From: Pleurotus djamor
Lineage: Eukaryota > Basidiomycota > Agaricomycetes > Agaricales > Pleurotaceae
Reading direction: 5' to 3'
Assembly (NCBI GenBank): GCA_029747585.1
Contig: JAPEVF010000065.1
Span: forward strand, 62,001-126,000
DNA length: 64,000 nt
Below, piece by piece: positions 37,740-49,043 of the stretch. A program made the translations under genes and the position numbers. Within the stretch, counting starts at the first letter, position 1; every line of letters starts with the position of its first letter. The notes under the pieces are model-generated. The model was not told where the DNA came from and did not search any database. It saw only the letters and a list, made by a program, of their open reading frames with translations.

Positions 37740-38279
37740 TTTTNATGTTTGAGTGGGTTGGTTGTTGGAGGCGAGGGTGAAGGCCAAGTTGAAAGAGGGG
37801 TTTTCGAGTGAAGGTAGTCGAACGAATGTCTGTTGTCGAACTGAGGAATGTAGAGACTGACTGTAAGGCCTTTTATACGCGTCCTTGGCCGACTCCCTAT
37901 GTCAGAAAGAGACACAAAGTGAGCACCAAAATGGTTCCATCCCGAGAGTGGTTTAGGTCGCAGAAACGGCGTTTACGAAGAAATTGAATGAACAAGCATT
38001 ATGAAATATGCTGATGCTGAAGAGTTACGAGACCGACGTGACATGGTATGGGAGGTTTGATCCAGAGAACGTAACTTTTGATTGCAACTTCGACGTAGAA
38101 TCCGCTAAAATATGTTTGATAGGGAGTCTGTAAGCCGAGACATGTAGCAGTCAAGCAAAGAAACTGTTATTCGGTGATCTTGAGGCGCAACATCGACGCT
38201 AGAGGAAATCCTCCGTATCGGCGAGACGCCGTAAGCACTCTCGACACCTATCAAGGTTGGTTATTAGAGCATACCTAGT
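37740..38279. other. Hydrophobin promoter region
   Basis: 540 bp between the hydrophobin start and the methyltransferase stop. The TATA box is listed separately; nothing else stands out. Confidence 0.45.
37869..37877 (-). promoter_or_regulatory. TATA box of the hydrophobin gene
   Basis: Minus-strand TATAAAAGG lies about 130 nt upstream of the ATG. Strongly expressed hydrophobin genes usually have a clear TATA box. Confidence 0.55.
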
Positions 38280-39124
38280 CTAAGCTTTTACGTAGCGACC
38301 GCTCTGATGCCACCAAAGATGTTCTTCAGCTTCTCCTTCGTTGCCCCACGTACGACTTTCCTTCCAAATAGGCGAGCCTTCTTCGCTTCGAATGTCATCT
38401 ATCCACAGATTTGTTGGACGATCTAATTTGCAGCCATCGAACGCAAGCGACCAGAGGGGTGTCCAAAAGCTTTGCCACCAAGCAACATCTTCTCTGTGGC
38501 TTCGAACGTGTTCGTGATACACCAGGGTCCCGCCCGATCGAAGGACCTCTTTGGCAAGAGATTGGATGGTGGCCTCGGGGCTGGGAACGCTGCATAACGT
38601 GAGTACTGACACGATCGTATCAACTTGTCCAACAGAAGATAGAATTGTATCCGTATCCTCCGCACCCGAGGAAAGAATGACAAGGGTGTCATCGGCCTCA
38701 GAAAATCCTGCTGCTTGCGCCGTAGCGCGGATATTTAGATGCATCAAAACATTGGGTTCTAACGCCACGTATTTGGTAACTTTTTGATGGTCAAGATATT
38801 TGGACGTGTGTCCATGACCTAGAAGCCGTGTCAATCATGGAGAAGCCTGATAGAATTGTTTTCTAAGAGGACTATACCTGCGCCCAGATCCAGAACCACA
38901 CCGTGTGCATCTGCTGTGATCAAGTTGGTTTTCATCTCACTTGTATTTTCGTCGATTCCAGGCCCGAAAAGCTGCCACACGCGCGACATGAAGATTCGAG
39001 AAACCGTTGTTGGTTTGAGCAGCAAGGAAGGCGACAGCGCAACCTCTTTCAGCGTCGTTGGCAGCGCTATACGAATTGCGGTCCAAAGGTCGGCGAATAG
39101 GGCAAAAGCGGCGCTGAACTTCAT
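38280..39124 (-). CDS. SAM-dependent methyltransferase (METTL7-like)
   Basis: Two exons: 39124-38878 and 38818-38280; 261 aa. Class I Rossmann methyltransferase. The SAM-binding motif I is VVLDLGAGHGH, completed across the intron. ALEPNVLMHLNIRATAQAAGF gives the acidic residue after strand 2, DTIVSVLTLCSVPSP is motif IV, and EVLRSGGTLVYHEHV follows. The end (WWQSFWTPLWSLAFDGCKLDRPT) resembles METTL7/thiol or arsenite-type methyltransferases. A hydrophobic N-terminal stretch (FSAAFALFADLWTAIRIAL) may attach it to lipid droplets or ER. Substrate not predictable. Its start faces that of the SigF/NTF2-like gene 223 bp away. Confidence 0.82.
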
Positions 39125-39347
39125 GGTGGTAACAGGTCAACCGGGACCACAATGGGACCTTGTTCGCTGATCATTATGGGAAGCATGGTCGATAGTAACC
39201 GGTGGGCGTCTATTGACAAAGGGGCGCTTGATGAAAGCCTAGATGATGTCACTGTCGCTCGTGAAGCTTGTTGGAAGCTTGCCAACAGCTTTTTGAAAGC
39301 TTTGCCCGACCCCGACCAATGCCCAACGCAACTTGAACCACCGCGAG
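39125..39347. promoter_or_regulatory. Short bidirectional promoter
   Basis: 223 bp between the ATGs of the methyltransferase (-) and the SigF/NTF2-like gene (+). No TATA box is obvious on either strand. Confidence 0.4.
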
Positions 39348-40164
39348 ATGCAACACCCAGAGAAAGAAATTGACCACGTAGTCTCCACCTTGACCACCAC
39401 GTCCTCAGCGAAGGTGCAACAGGACGCGGTAGTCAGATACTTCACCCACGACGCCGGGTTCCGTCACCCTCTCTGTGCAGTAGCGCCTGCGCCAGGCTCT
39501 CGGACGAAGTTACTCGGTATCTACCAGTGAGTCGTATTACGGTTACTTCAAGGAATATTGATGACAGACGGCCTTGACATTAGATGGTACCGCTTCTTCT
39601 CACCCACTATTGAACTCGAGGTCCAATCTATCAGTGAGTGCAAGCGAATAACCAAAGTGCCCCCCAAATCGACCTTCGAACTGATCTTCTTCCTGCTCAG
39701 TTTACGACAAAGATGCTGGAGTTTTGATTCTCGAAATTGAGCAAGTCTTTCACATATGGTACTCTCCATTCAAGCCTGCGCCTGCAAAGTGAGCGAACGA
39801 CCCCTACACGCCACCCTGACTGCTGCTGAACTCCAGTGACCAGACTTACGACTCGAGTCAAATTGAGGGAAGAGAACGGACTGCACTACATTTACATGCA
39901 GGAGGACTTCTATCACCCAGAGGTACGTATACGCTCTGAAACGTCCGTGTAACGATGTTGACGATGATCACGTTTTGGTAGGACTTGATGAGTCTCCTCG
40001 TACCGCCGTTGGTCCCGATCATCCACATGTTTCTGCTTCTGGCAGGAGCATCATGCGGGTTGTTCGCCGGTATAGCTCGGTGGTTTGGTATATGGGATCC
40101 AGCCCAGGCGGAGCCCGTTGGGACAGACGGCGCAGAGAGCGAGACAGCGTTGAAGTGGGACTAA
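39348..40164 (+). CDS. SigF/NTF2-like domain membrane protein
   Basis: Five exons: 39348-39526, 39584-39633, 39701-39788, 39844-39922, 39982-40164; 192 aa. The first ~135 residues follow the NTF2-like cone fold seen in fungal 'SigF-like NTF2-like' proteins: EKEIDHVVSTL, VVRYFTHDAGFRHPLC, GIYQWYRFFSPTIELEVQSI, VFHIWYSPFKPAP and LHYIYMQEDFYHPEDL. A C-terminal hydrophobic segment (VPIIHMFLLLAGASCGLFAG) would anchor it in a membrane, with a short acidic tail. The family is common in fungi and of unknown function. The exon 4 acceptor was set at 39843, since the earlier AG shifts frame. It pairs divergently with the methyltransferase. Confidence 0.75.
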
Positions 40165-40315
40165 GAGTCCTGGTGTGCTTGTCATTTCGATACTCATTGC
40201 GTTATTTTTTGAACCCAAAAAAGGACTTCATGCCAATTAGTCTAATAAATACAGTTCAGCGTCGGCATTGAAAGCAAAGTATCACAAATGAACCATCGAA
40301 AATATACTGAGATTA

Positions 40316-42235
40316 CTATGACTCCTCCCCATCGTCTCCAGAAGTTGTTCGCAAGCGTTCGTAGTACTCCCTGTTGTCATCTACGACATACGCACGGGCG
40401 TCCTTCCTCCCTTGCTCCACATTCACGCACAGCAGGATTGGGACCGCCAACCAAATCATGGCGACCAAGAAGAAGAAAGCATAACGAATGTTGCCTGTCG
40501 CATCCGAAATGAGACCAACAATGAGGGGACCAAGGAAGGAACTAGACTGTTGCAAGGCGTGAGTACGCCATATAGAGAGGGAAAGTATGACAAACTTTGT
40601 CGGTGATGGAGAAGAGGCCATACCACCTCGCCTCCTCCCCTGGGGGTAACATTTCCGCATACACCGCACGTGCATATCCTTGGAACGCGCCATATACAAA
40701 ACCTAATGAAGATGAGCCGGCCACCCATCATGCATCAAGGGTGAGAGTGACGCTTTTACTCACCAAAGTACACCGCAAGCCCAAACATTTCTCCCTGAGT
40801 CGTCAACCCACCGAACCTCACACTCCCCTCCCCACTGAACATACTCAAGAATCCCAAACAACCGTATGCAGGGATCGCCGAAACCATCATAACCAACAAA
40901 ACGATCACTTTCATGCTCTTCCAACCCATTCTCCTCTGTACTGCTGGCCAGACCAAGGATCCTGCGATTCCACACGCAGGGGTCAGCGCGCCCACGACGA
41001 TGAGAGCGTTGGGCTGCATATGTAATGCCGTCTTCCCAAAGAGGATAGCGGTCGAAGTGATCGTCGTGAAGGAATCCGAAAGGAGGAACCAAGCAAGGAG
41101 ATATATGAACGTATTCTTCAGGCGCATGATTTCATGGGGACGAAGCATGACGAAGAGTCGCTTCCATGCTGCGATGATTTCCCTTCGAGTATCCCATCTC
41201 TCTTGCAAAGAGCGAGAAGAGTTAATCGACTCGGTGTCTGAGCGAAGATTGGCCGGAGTAGCCGCACGGTGGGGCAACCATAGAGCCGCTGGGATAGAGA
41301 AGAAAGCCCACCAGATCCCACTCAGTCCAATGGCGAGACGAAGCGAAAACGTCGAGCCATGCAGCACGGTTACGGGGAATAGAGAGATTATGAGCAGGGC
41401 TATGCCAGCGGCGTATCCAAGTGCTATTCCAAGAGAGGATATCCGCGAAGTCGCCAGAGAAAGCTCTTCGTCGTATGTGCGATCAGGCTTAGTGTGTGAG
41501 GAACCTTCTGGTAGGAGTAATTCTGACGCTACATTGTCCGCGTCATCGAGTTTGGCTAGAACCAAGGGGTCTTGCTTTGCAAGGGATGGAAGATAGGCGT
41601 TCATGGCGACAACGGACGCGCCGAAGCCCACGTTTGCCAACATGGCTAATGGGGCGGAGAGTAGCCATACGAACGACGTTGAAGGAAGTAGCAAGAAACT
41701 TGTTGCAGACACCGCTCCAATGAGGGCGAACCCGAGGAGGAGTTTCTTGCGATGAGGAGCTAGAACACAGCCATTGAGTTGAGCTAGGTGGCTTCGGAGA
41801 GAAAGAAGACTGACGATGGTCTGCAATGCCTCCCATGGAAATGACAGTGAGGGCTTGGAGAGCAACAGATATGGAGTTGACATAAAGACTAGAGTATGGT
41901 AAAGCAGCTGAGAATCAAGCAAACAGGCATCCAAATTGAACACACCTAAAGCTCGCACTGTCAATCCATAACCATCCTATCTGCACGACACAACGCGTTG
42001 CCTCCGTGCATCGTTCTGCCTTGTCCGGTCGTTGGTACCCATTGTCCCGTGCAAATTGCTCAAGACATATTGGGAGAAACAATGTCAATGAAACTATGAC
42101 GAAGACTTCGCTGTGTAGTGTACATAGGTTGTAAGTACTTCCAGAATCAGACTTAGGCTAGGTGGCTTACCTTGCGAACGCGTAACTGAGCCAGCCATAT
42201 AGTTGTTTCTTGTAGCTGCGGCCTTCGACAGTCAT
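40316..42235 (-). CDS. ATG22: Vacuolar amino-acid exporter ATG22
   Basis: Six exons: 42235-42171, 42110-41946, 41888-41815, 41759-40764, 40702-40596, 40546-40316; 545 aa. A major-facilitator-type protein of the vacuole membrane that releases amino acids after autophagic breakdown. The N-terminus is diagnostic: KQLYGWLSYAFASEVFVIVS, then FLPICLEQFARDNG and LTVISMGGIADHPPHRKKLL. VGFGASVVAMNAYLPSLA, a long polar loop with DDADNVASELLLPEG, FIYLLAWFLLSDSFTTI and FVYGAFQGYARAVYAEMLPP follow. About 11-12 hydrophobic helices. It ends in a charged tail (RTTSGDDGEES). Four introns fall in the first and last thirds around one 996 nt exon. Its start shares a 568 bp region with the NACHT gene. Confidence 0.92.
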
Positions 42236-42803
42236 CGTGCTGTGGTGATGAGATTGTATCCTCGGCGCAGCATTGGGGAACCCCAAGTGTTGATGAAGTT
42301 TGGATGAAGTTGGAACACAAGGGACGGGCGCCAACGGGCGCCAACCCGTTCAATCACTCGTCATCCCCACACCTATTCATCGACTTTCAGCAACAACTGT
42401 TTTCGCGACGACACTTGACTGCTGCCGAGCACACCCAAGTAATCAGGGGAGCGTAACTAGACATATGAAGAGATGCGGGGAAACTTCGCTCAAATCCGAC
42501 AAGTTCTGATACTTCCATGAAGAACCGCCCTTCAACTTGGGACACCTTGAGATTGAAGAAGGGGGGTTCACGCTCCGAGATGAGATGAGAGGAGAGGTCT
42601 GGGAGGATGAGGTTGAAATTAGTCGACGGAACAAAGAGACTGGAGTGACAAGTCGTCAGGCCCTCAGGGACTGGTGACCTCCTCCGCTCTCTGTCACGCG
42701 ACGGAACGCCAGTTTGCGCGTAACTCAACGCCAAAAAATCTGACGGGCCAAGTGCTGGTCACTTTCTCCGACTACTGATAAGCCATCAACTTGTTCACGC
42801 GGA
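42236..42803. promoter_or_regulatory. Divergent promoter: ATG22 and NACHT-WD40 gene
   Basis: Contains two copies of a CGGGCGCCAA unit in tandem (about 42325-42344) and, at about 42385-42512, a segment resembling one upstream of the GH43 gene (see repeat entries). No clear TATA box. Confidence 0.45.
42385..42512 (+). repeat. Degenerate upstream element, copy 1
   Basis: About 120 bp, imperfectly matching 47438-47572 in the same orientation. Shared islands include TTTTCGCG, GCCGAGC, GAAGAGAT, GCGGGGAAAC and CCGACAA, in the same order and similar spacing. It ends about 290 nt before the NACHT gene start. Confidence 0.6.
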
Positions 42804-45800
42804 ATGGCTCGCTCTCAGCAAAGGAGGAAGCGTATCGATGACCTGCTCTCCGCTTCTTCAGCTATCCTCAGCCACGCTGAAGGACCTTTGAGCCTTGCGC
42901 CGATTCCAGAATTATCAGTGGCGGCGGGTGCTTTGCTGAAATTGATAGAGATGGTCCAGGTACGCGCAACTCCAACCTTTCATTATTTTATTATTGAAGG
43001 AACATTGACATCGTTGATCAAAGAAAACCAGGAGTAACAAAGAGGAATGCCTACAGTTGGCTGAAAGTCTTAATTCTCTCGCGATGTTCCTAGAGTCTAC
43101 TTCAGCTAACATTGAAGAACAAGTGAGATCTGGACCACTTTCTAACCCTCAAATCGCGTCTGCGAGTTTGCGACGATCTCAAGAACTCCAAGATCGTGTC
43201 AAGCAGCTCTCTGAGTATGTGGCCCTGGGAGCTTGTGCGATGCCGGTGCTGATGTTTGTACAGGGATATCGAGAGCATCCTAGCGACGGCGCACGAGGTA
43301 CTTGAGGGAAATGTAGTATCACGCTTCTTCCGAAGTACCATGGATGCGGAACTTCTTGAGTCATTAGACAAGGAGGTTCAACAAGCACAGTCACGTTTCC
43401 AGGTATGTGTACCTTTGGGTCGTGTTCACCAGAAAGTCTGACCGTGCATACTTTCACTTAGCTCAAAGGAACTGTCAGCATTGAAATGGTCGTCAATGAA
43501 CTCATCGCGACTACACAGACAGCCGAACTAGACCGCCAGCTGAGTACACTTCGGACTGTCGATGCTGGGTATAGAGCGCCTGTCAATGCCCGAAAGAGTC
43601 GTTGGCTGGAAGGGACAAGGACACAGTTACTCCAAGATATCACAGAATGGTCGCAAGGTCGCGGCGTGGACGAAGTTCGCGCTAACGCGCAAGTTTTTGT
43701 CCTTACTGGAGGAGCTGGTACAGGAAAATCGACGATCGCCGTTCAAGTAGCTAAGACATTTGACGAACAGGCGGTCTTGGGTGGATCGTTCTTTTTTGAA
43801 CGTGGCGTCGAAGAACTGTCGTCGACTCGACACGTCTTTCCTACCCTCGCCGCTCAGCTCGCTCGCTCACACAAGTACCTGGCGCCGTATATCGTCAAAG
43901 GAATCATGAAGCATCAAGAAAAAGGAAACACGCAGAATCTGACCTACGCTTTGGATGAACTCATCGTCGAGCCTTTGTCAGAAGTCCCCGAAGATCAACG
44001 GCCGTCGCGACCTATAGTTTTTGTCCTCGACGCCCTCGATGAATGTAGCGAACAGCAACAAGTCCCAGCCTTGCTATATGCTCTTCTCAAGCACATACGT
44101 TCCCTCCCTTTCCCCCTCCGCCTGTTCGTCACCGCTCGACCTGAATATCACATCCAAGATGCATTTGCATCAGTCGAGTGGGAATCAGAACCTCCGCCAT
44201 ACCAGCTAACCTCCATACCAATGAACATTGTCCGTGACGATATCAAACGATTCATCGAAGTTCGATCCACGGAGATTGGCTTAGCACAGAAGCTGGAGGT
44301 AGCTCAGGACAATGCTATCGAGAGGCTGACCGATGCCGCTGGTGGTCTCTTCATCTTTGCATCCACTGCTCTGGAATTTCTCGCTCGATACCAGCGCGAC
44401 CTAGGTAAAACCCTCAAATTGGTACTCGATCATCCTTNGAACGTTGATACACTCGATGCGCTCTACGACGTCGTCCTTCGTAACGCCTTCTCCGAGAACG
44501 ACTTCCGTCATCCTGACATTGGACCTGCAATTCCCTTGGTTCTAGGCGTACTTGCAGTTGTCCAAGATCAACTAGCTCCGCAGCATCTCGGTGCGCTTTT
44601 ACAGATGGATCACGCGACCCTCGGCGAGGTTTTGGATCGACTCCAATCAGTCTTGACGTTTTCTGAGGACCACCCGATTCGTTTACTTCACGCTAGTTTC
44701 CCCCAGTATCTCGTGGACCCCGAGCGATGCAAACTTCCCAAGATAAGCAACAATCCATCATTTCGAGGTCACGAATACCTAGCCAGGCAATGCCTGAAGG
44801 TCTTGCTCAAAGGCGAAAACCTTAGGAGGAATATATGCAATCTTCCAGATCCGCTCGTTTTCAGGAACGACATGCCGGACCTGAACGAGTGTTTGACGCG
44901 ATCGATTCACCCTCACGTTCAGTACTCTTGCCTCTATTGGGATACCCATCTGTGCAGCTCGACCCCATCGCCTGAGTCGACACGCCTATTGGAGGAATTT
45001 GCAGAGACGAAGTTACTATGTTGGATGGAAGCGCTTGGGATGCTCGGGCGGATCGATGCAGCCGCGTCCATGCTCACTCGTACCTTGCGTTGGCACAAGG
45101 TGACTTGGCTGGCCTTTCCACTCATCCTCGCAGTAAACGACTCACACTTTGTGTTGCCAGGTTGACGACCGGACGCGAATACTCCTGAATGACGGTTATC
45201 GATTTGTCCTAACCTTCATGGACGCCATCAAGACGTGCCCCTTCCAGATCTACGCATCTGGTCTTCCATTTTCTCCGACAAAATCTCTCCTTCGGGAGGT
45301 ATACGCCCATCAATTCACTGATTTTTCTGCTGTCGATGTTCTCGCTGGTCTAGATGAGACTTGGGGAGCATGTTTGCGAGCAATGGAAGGGCATAGGGAC
45401 AGCATAGAGAGTGTTGCATTCTCGAACAACGGCCGATGGATTGCTTCCGCTGGCAATGACTTTGATGTCAGAGTCTGGGATGTAGCAGGAGGAATCCTTC
45501 TCCGGACACTTTCTGGTCATACAGATTGTATTTCCGCAGCCCTTTTCTCGTCAGACGACAGTGTTATCTCCTCAGGATCCTATGACAAGACAATCAGAAT
45601 TTGGAATACTGCTTCAGGAGCGCCTCTGAAAACCATCCACTTGGATGGACTTGTTCAACGTATTTTGCTGCCTTTTAGTCCCGATAACACCCAGAGGATT
45701 GTGGTTCTGCTCTCCCCTGACAAGATACCATCCAGTCTTAGCTACATCCAAATCCTTGATGAGGATGGCCACGTCCTAGAAACCCCTCCTCAAAGAACGA

Positions 45801-47008
45801 GACTCCCTGGAAGTGTTGATTGGTCAATGGATAACAAATTTCTGGCCGTTGCTCCAGCAGCCAACATTATTCTCTATGACTCGGCTACATATTCTGTTCT
45901 TGGAGAATTGGTGGGACATCAAGAAGATGTCATCAGTATCAAGATTACACCTCGATCCAGTCACCTTGCCTCTGGGTCTATCGATTGCACCGTACGTGTC
46001 TGGGATGTCGAAGCTCGGAGATGTATCCATGTATTTGTGGGTCATACCGAATCTATTCACTGCATCGCGGTTAGCCCAGTAAACGGTCTCATCGCATCCT
46101 CTTCATGGGACCACTCGTTGCGCCTTTGGTCGTTACCGGAGAAGACCTGCATTGCCACGCACACAGCAACTAGCAATTGTATTATGAGCTTGTCATTCTC
46201 ACCAGACGGCGACTACCTCGTATCAGGAGATCTGAATCCCATACTCCAATTGTGGGACGTCTATGAACAACCGAAAGCGATCTCGCTCGCACAAGATGTG
46301 GCAGATTGGGTGATCTCGCCTGATGGTCGATTCATGGCGACTGAGGATATGGCGGGAGTGGCGGAAGTCTGGTCTACCAAAGATGACCGCCTCGTGGCTT
46401 GGGTTAAGGCTGACGAACGTGATGAAAGGCCAGCGTTCCTACATGCCCTCATGACGAGCAGAGATGGCCCATGGGTCGCTCTGTTATTCTCATCTTTGAC
46501 AATCAATCTGATTAACTCTGTTACAGAGGAGACGTCTTCCTTACTGCTGTCATTCGAGAACGGGAGTGTTGCGACCGACTTTACGGGGCGGGGAGGTCTT
46601 TCTTCGGACGGAAAAATCATCTACCTCCAAGGCCTTGAAATTGATGGTGAAGATGGAGTTAGGAGATGGTATATCCTTGACTGGGACCTTGAGAAGATAG
46701 CGATTGTGGACGAGAAAGATGTGCCATCGGAGTATCTCCGACCTCCTCAGCAACGCTTCGCGCAATATGATGGGTGGCTGGTGGATCGCTGGCAAAAGAG
46801 ACACCTATGTTGGTTGCCGCCTGTGGTCCGAGGCAAACGTGAGGACAGCTGGTGTTGTTTGTATGAAGACCCTTTTGCCGCGAAATACTTCTCCATCAGC
46901 GCTGCGAGGAAGATCACAGTTCTAGACTTGAAATATCACTCCGGGGGACAGGAATCTGACGATTGGCGATTGGTTTATAATTTCTTACAAGAGATGCTTG
47001 AACAGTGA
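42804..47008 (+). CDS. NLR-like protein: helical bundle, NACHT, WD40
   Basis: Five exons: 42804-42959, 43024-43214, 43264-43402, 43462-45099, 45161-47008; 1323 aa, intact. Residues ~1-170 form an all-helical region (VAAGALLKLIEMVQ, NKEECLQLAESLNSLAMFLE, DRVKQLSEDIESILATAHEV) resembling the MLKL-type N-terminal four-helix adaptor of many agaricomycete proteins. Then a NACHT ATPase: Walker A GGAGTGKST at 245-253, Walker B VFVLDALDEC at 348-357. A helical winged region follows. From about residue 783 WD40 blades (EGHRDSIESVAFS ... VRVWDV; SGHTDCISAALFS ... IRIWNT; VGHQEDVISIKIT; VGHTESIHCIAVS) form a sensor propeller. The layout is that of fungal STAND receptors, which oligomerise on ligand binding and can trigger incompatibility or defence responses. 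Role and ligand are inferred. Blades beyond the sixth are divergent. Confidence 0.88.
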
Positions 47009-47728
47009 ACACGCTTAATATTACTTACGCGGCAATCCATCTACCGTGCATCTTTTGCTCAGGGACGCACATCTTCAGAAGCTGGTTCTTGCGCTCCATA
47101 CATAGTCAAAGCTCAAGCGTCATATAACCACAACCAACGGCCATCCCAACGACCTGAGAATCCAGGGAACCCCTCGATCTAGCCCACGTGATGAGGATGC
47201 GGCTGGGATATGCCACCCCTTAAAGCTCCTGAAAGCATAATACCTAAGTTTTCTCCATGATGTCGCTCTCTACGCCTCTCAAATGGTCCTCAGAATGTTT
47301 ATTAAATGCTCTGATATTTTATCGAGCTGAAAAGGACGCAAACAACGCGTAGTTGATGCTGTAGCGGTGGTGGACACTTCTGGGCGCTAATCATTGTTTG
47401 AGAGTAAGCGCCCAGTCACCAATCCATTTATAACTTCAAACTTGCAGCAAAAACGGTTTTCGCGTTTCGCTTTCACCTGACCGCGCCGAGCGTGCTCAAG
47501 AGGGTATCACTCGACACGTGAAGAGATCGAATATGCGGGGAAACCCTGCTCAATCCCGACAAAGTCCCGATGGTGTCGAGGTATAAAAAACCCGCCTTGG
47601 GCTACTGGCTGGCTATCTCCCTCTCACTTCACCAACCCACAATCCAAGAATAAGTAAGTGATGTCGACGAATCGTTTGCGATGGCATCCTGACGAATTTG
47701 TGGCATTCCACCCCGTTTTAGTCCCACC
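47009..47728. promoter_or_regulatory. GH43 upstream region
   Basis: NACHT gene 3' flank plus GH43 promoter. TATAAAAAA lies at 47582-47590, about 140 nt before the ATG. The leader looks spliced: GTAAGT at 47655-47660 and TTTTAG ending at 47721 bound a possible 5' UTR intron. Confidence 0.45.
47438..47572 (+). repeat. Degenerate upstream element, copy 2
   Basis: Partner of the element at 42385-42512. It lies about 155 nt before the GH43 ATG and directly before that gene's TATA box. Confidence 0.6.
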
Positions 47729-48712
47729 ATGCCACCTCTCATTACGAACATCTATACCGCCGATCCTTCGGCGCACGTATTCGAAGGAAAGATATTCGTC
47801 TACCCATCTCATGATCGCGAAACCGATATCCAATTCAACGATAACGGTGATCAATATGACATGGCCGACTACCATGTCTTCAGCACCGAATCTATCGACC
47901 CACCCGCCCCCGTCGTTGATCACGGCGTCGCCCTCGCAGTGGAGGATATTCCTTGGGTGTCCAAGCAGCTTTGGGCTCCGGACGCCGCTTTCAAGGATGG
48001 GAAATACTTCCTCTACTTCCCGGCTCGCGATAAGGAGGGTATCTTTCGGATCGGTGTTGCCGTGAGCGACAAACCCGAGGGTCCGTTCAAACCTGATCCG
48101 GAACCCATCACCGGAAGCTACACTATCGACCCCGCGAGTTTCGTAGATGATGACGGACAGGGATACCTGTATTTCGGTGGCTTGTGGGGAGGTCAGCTGC
48201 AGTGCTACCAGAAAGGAAACAACATTTTCGATGCGAGCTGGCAGGGTCCCAAAGAACCTTCGGGAGAGGGTGTTTACGCTCTTGGGCCCCGCGTTGCAAA
48301 GTTGACGGACGACATGCATCAGTTTGCAGGTGAAGTCCAGGAAATCGTCATCCTCGCGCCTGAGACTGGGGAGAAGATACTAGCCGATGACCACGATCGG
48401 CGTTTCTTCGAGGCTGCGTGGATGCACAAGAAGGATGGCCTCTACTACTTTTCGTATTCGACGGGAGATACGCATTACCTCTGCTATGCCACCGGAACAA
48501 GTCCTTTGGGACCGTTCACCTACGCCGGTCGCATCCTGGAGCCGGTACTTGGGTGGACGACACATCACTCGATCGTCGAGTTCAAAGGAAGGTGGTACCT
48601 GTTCCATCACGACTGCGAGCTAAGTGGCGGGGTTGATCACTTGCGCTCGGTCAAAGTCACAGAGCTCTTCTATGACAAAGAGGGGAAGCTCACCACCACG
48701 AAGCCAGAGTGA
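47729..48712 (+). CDS. Intronless GH43 glycoside hydrolase
   Basis: One exon, 327 aa. Five-bladed propeller enzyme of family GH43 (beta-xylosidase / alpha-arabinofuranosidase group). Candidate catalytic residues: general base Asp12 in YTADPSAHVF, pKa-modulating Asp in SYTIDPASFVDDDG, and general acid Glu in RRFFEAAWMHKKDG. KQLWAPDAAFKDGKYFLYFP, GYLYFGGLWGG and HHSIVEFKGRWYLFHHDCEL complete the fold. There is no signal peptide, so it should act inside the cell on imported oligosaccharides. The absence of introns, in a window where most genes have several, and the close look to bacterial GH43 proteins suggest acquisition from bacteria, which is inference. Specificity is uncertain. Confidence 0.9.
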   Translation: MPPLITNIYTADPSAHVFEGKIFVYPSHDRETDIQFNDNGDQYDMADYHVFSTESIDPPAPVVDHGVALAVEDIPWVSKQLWAPDAAFKDGKYFLYFPARDKEGIFRIGVAVSDKPEGPFKPDPEPITGSYTIDPASFVDDDGQGYLYFGGLWGGQLQCYQKGNNIFDASWQGPKEPSGEGVYALGPRVAKLTDDMHQFAGEVQEIVILAPETGEKILADDHDRRFFEAAWMHKKDGLYYFSYSTGDTHYLCYATGTSPLGPFTYAGRILEPVLGWTTHHSIVEFKGRWYLFHHDCELSGGVDHLRSVKVTELFYDKEGKLTTTKPE

Positions 48713-49043
48713 TTCTAGGAATTGAAGGATAACTCCAAGTAAACTGTATAATTATTGAACTAAGTATGTTTGTGTATCGTGTATGTATGACTCCGGAATT
48801 CAAGTCTACTCTGGACGACGTTACTCATCGTGAATCTTGAAGGGACGCAACACCAGTCAGCCGTTAAGAGTAAATACAGTATATTCCCGTGTAATAAATA
48901 GATAGATGATGGTAATGGCTCAAAGCGTGAGTCTATGGCTAGAAAGTTCCTGATATGCAAAAACCATATATATGTAGCTAAACCTCCGGGTAATGTACGA
49001 AAGGGAGGCACCACATTCCAACCATCTCGCTCGATGAGGCTTC
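48713..49043. other. Convergent intergenic: GH43 / AUR1
   Basis: AT-rich 3' flanks of two convergent genes. No gene seen. Confidence 0.5.

Noticed and set aside
45100..45160. Apparent separate NACHT and WD40 genes in different frames
   Set aside because: A GTGACT-to-TTGCCAG intron joins them in phase, and the NACHT part ends just as a linker to the propeller should begin.
47624..48319. 231-codon minus-strand open frame
   Set aside because: Antisense to the GH43 gene; composition reflects the coding strand.
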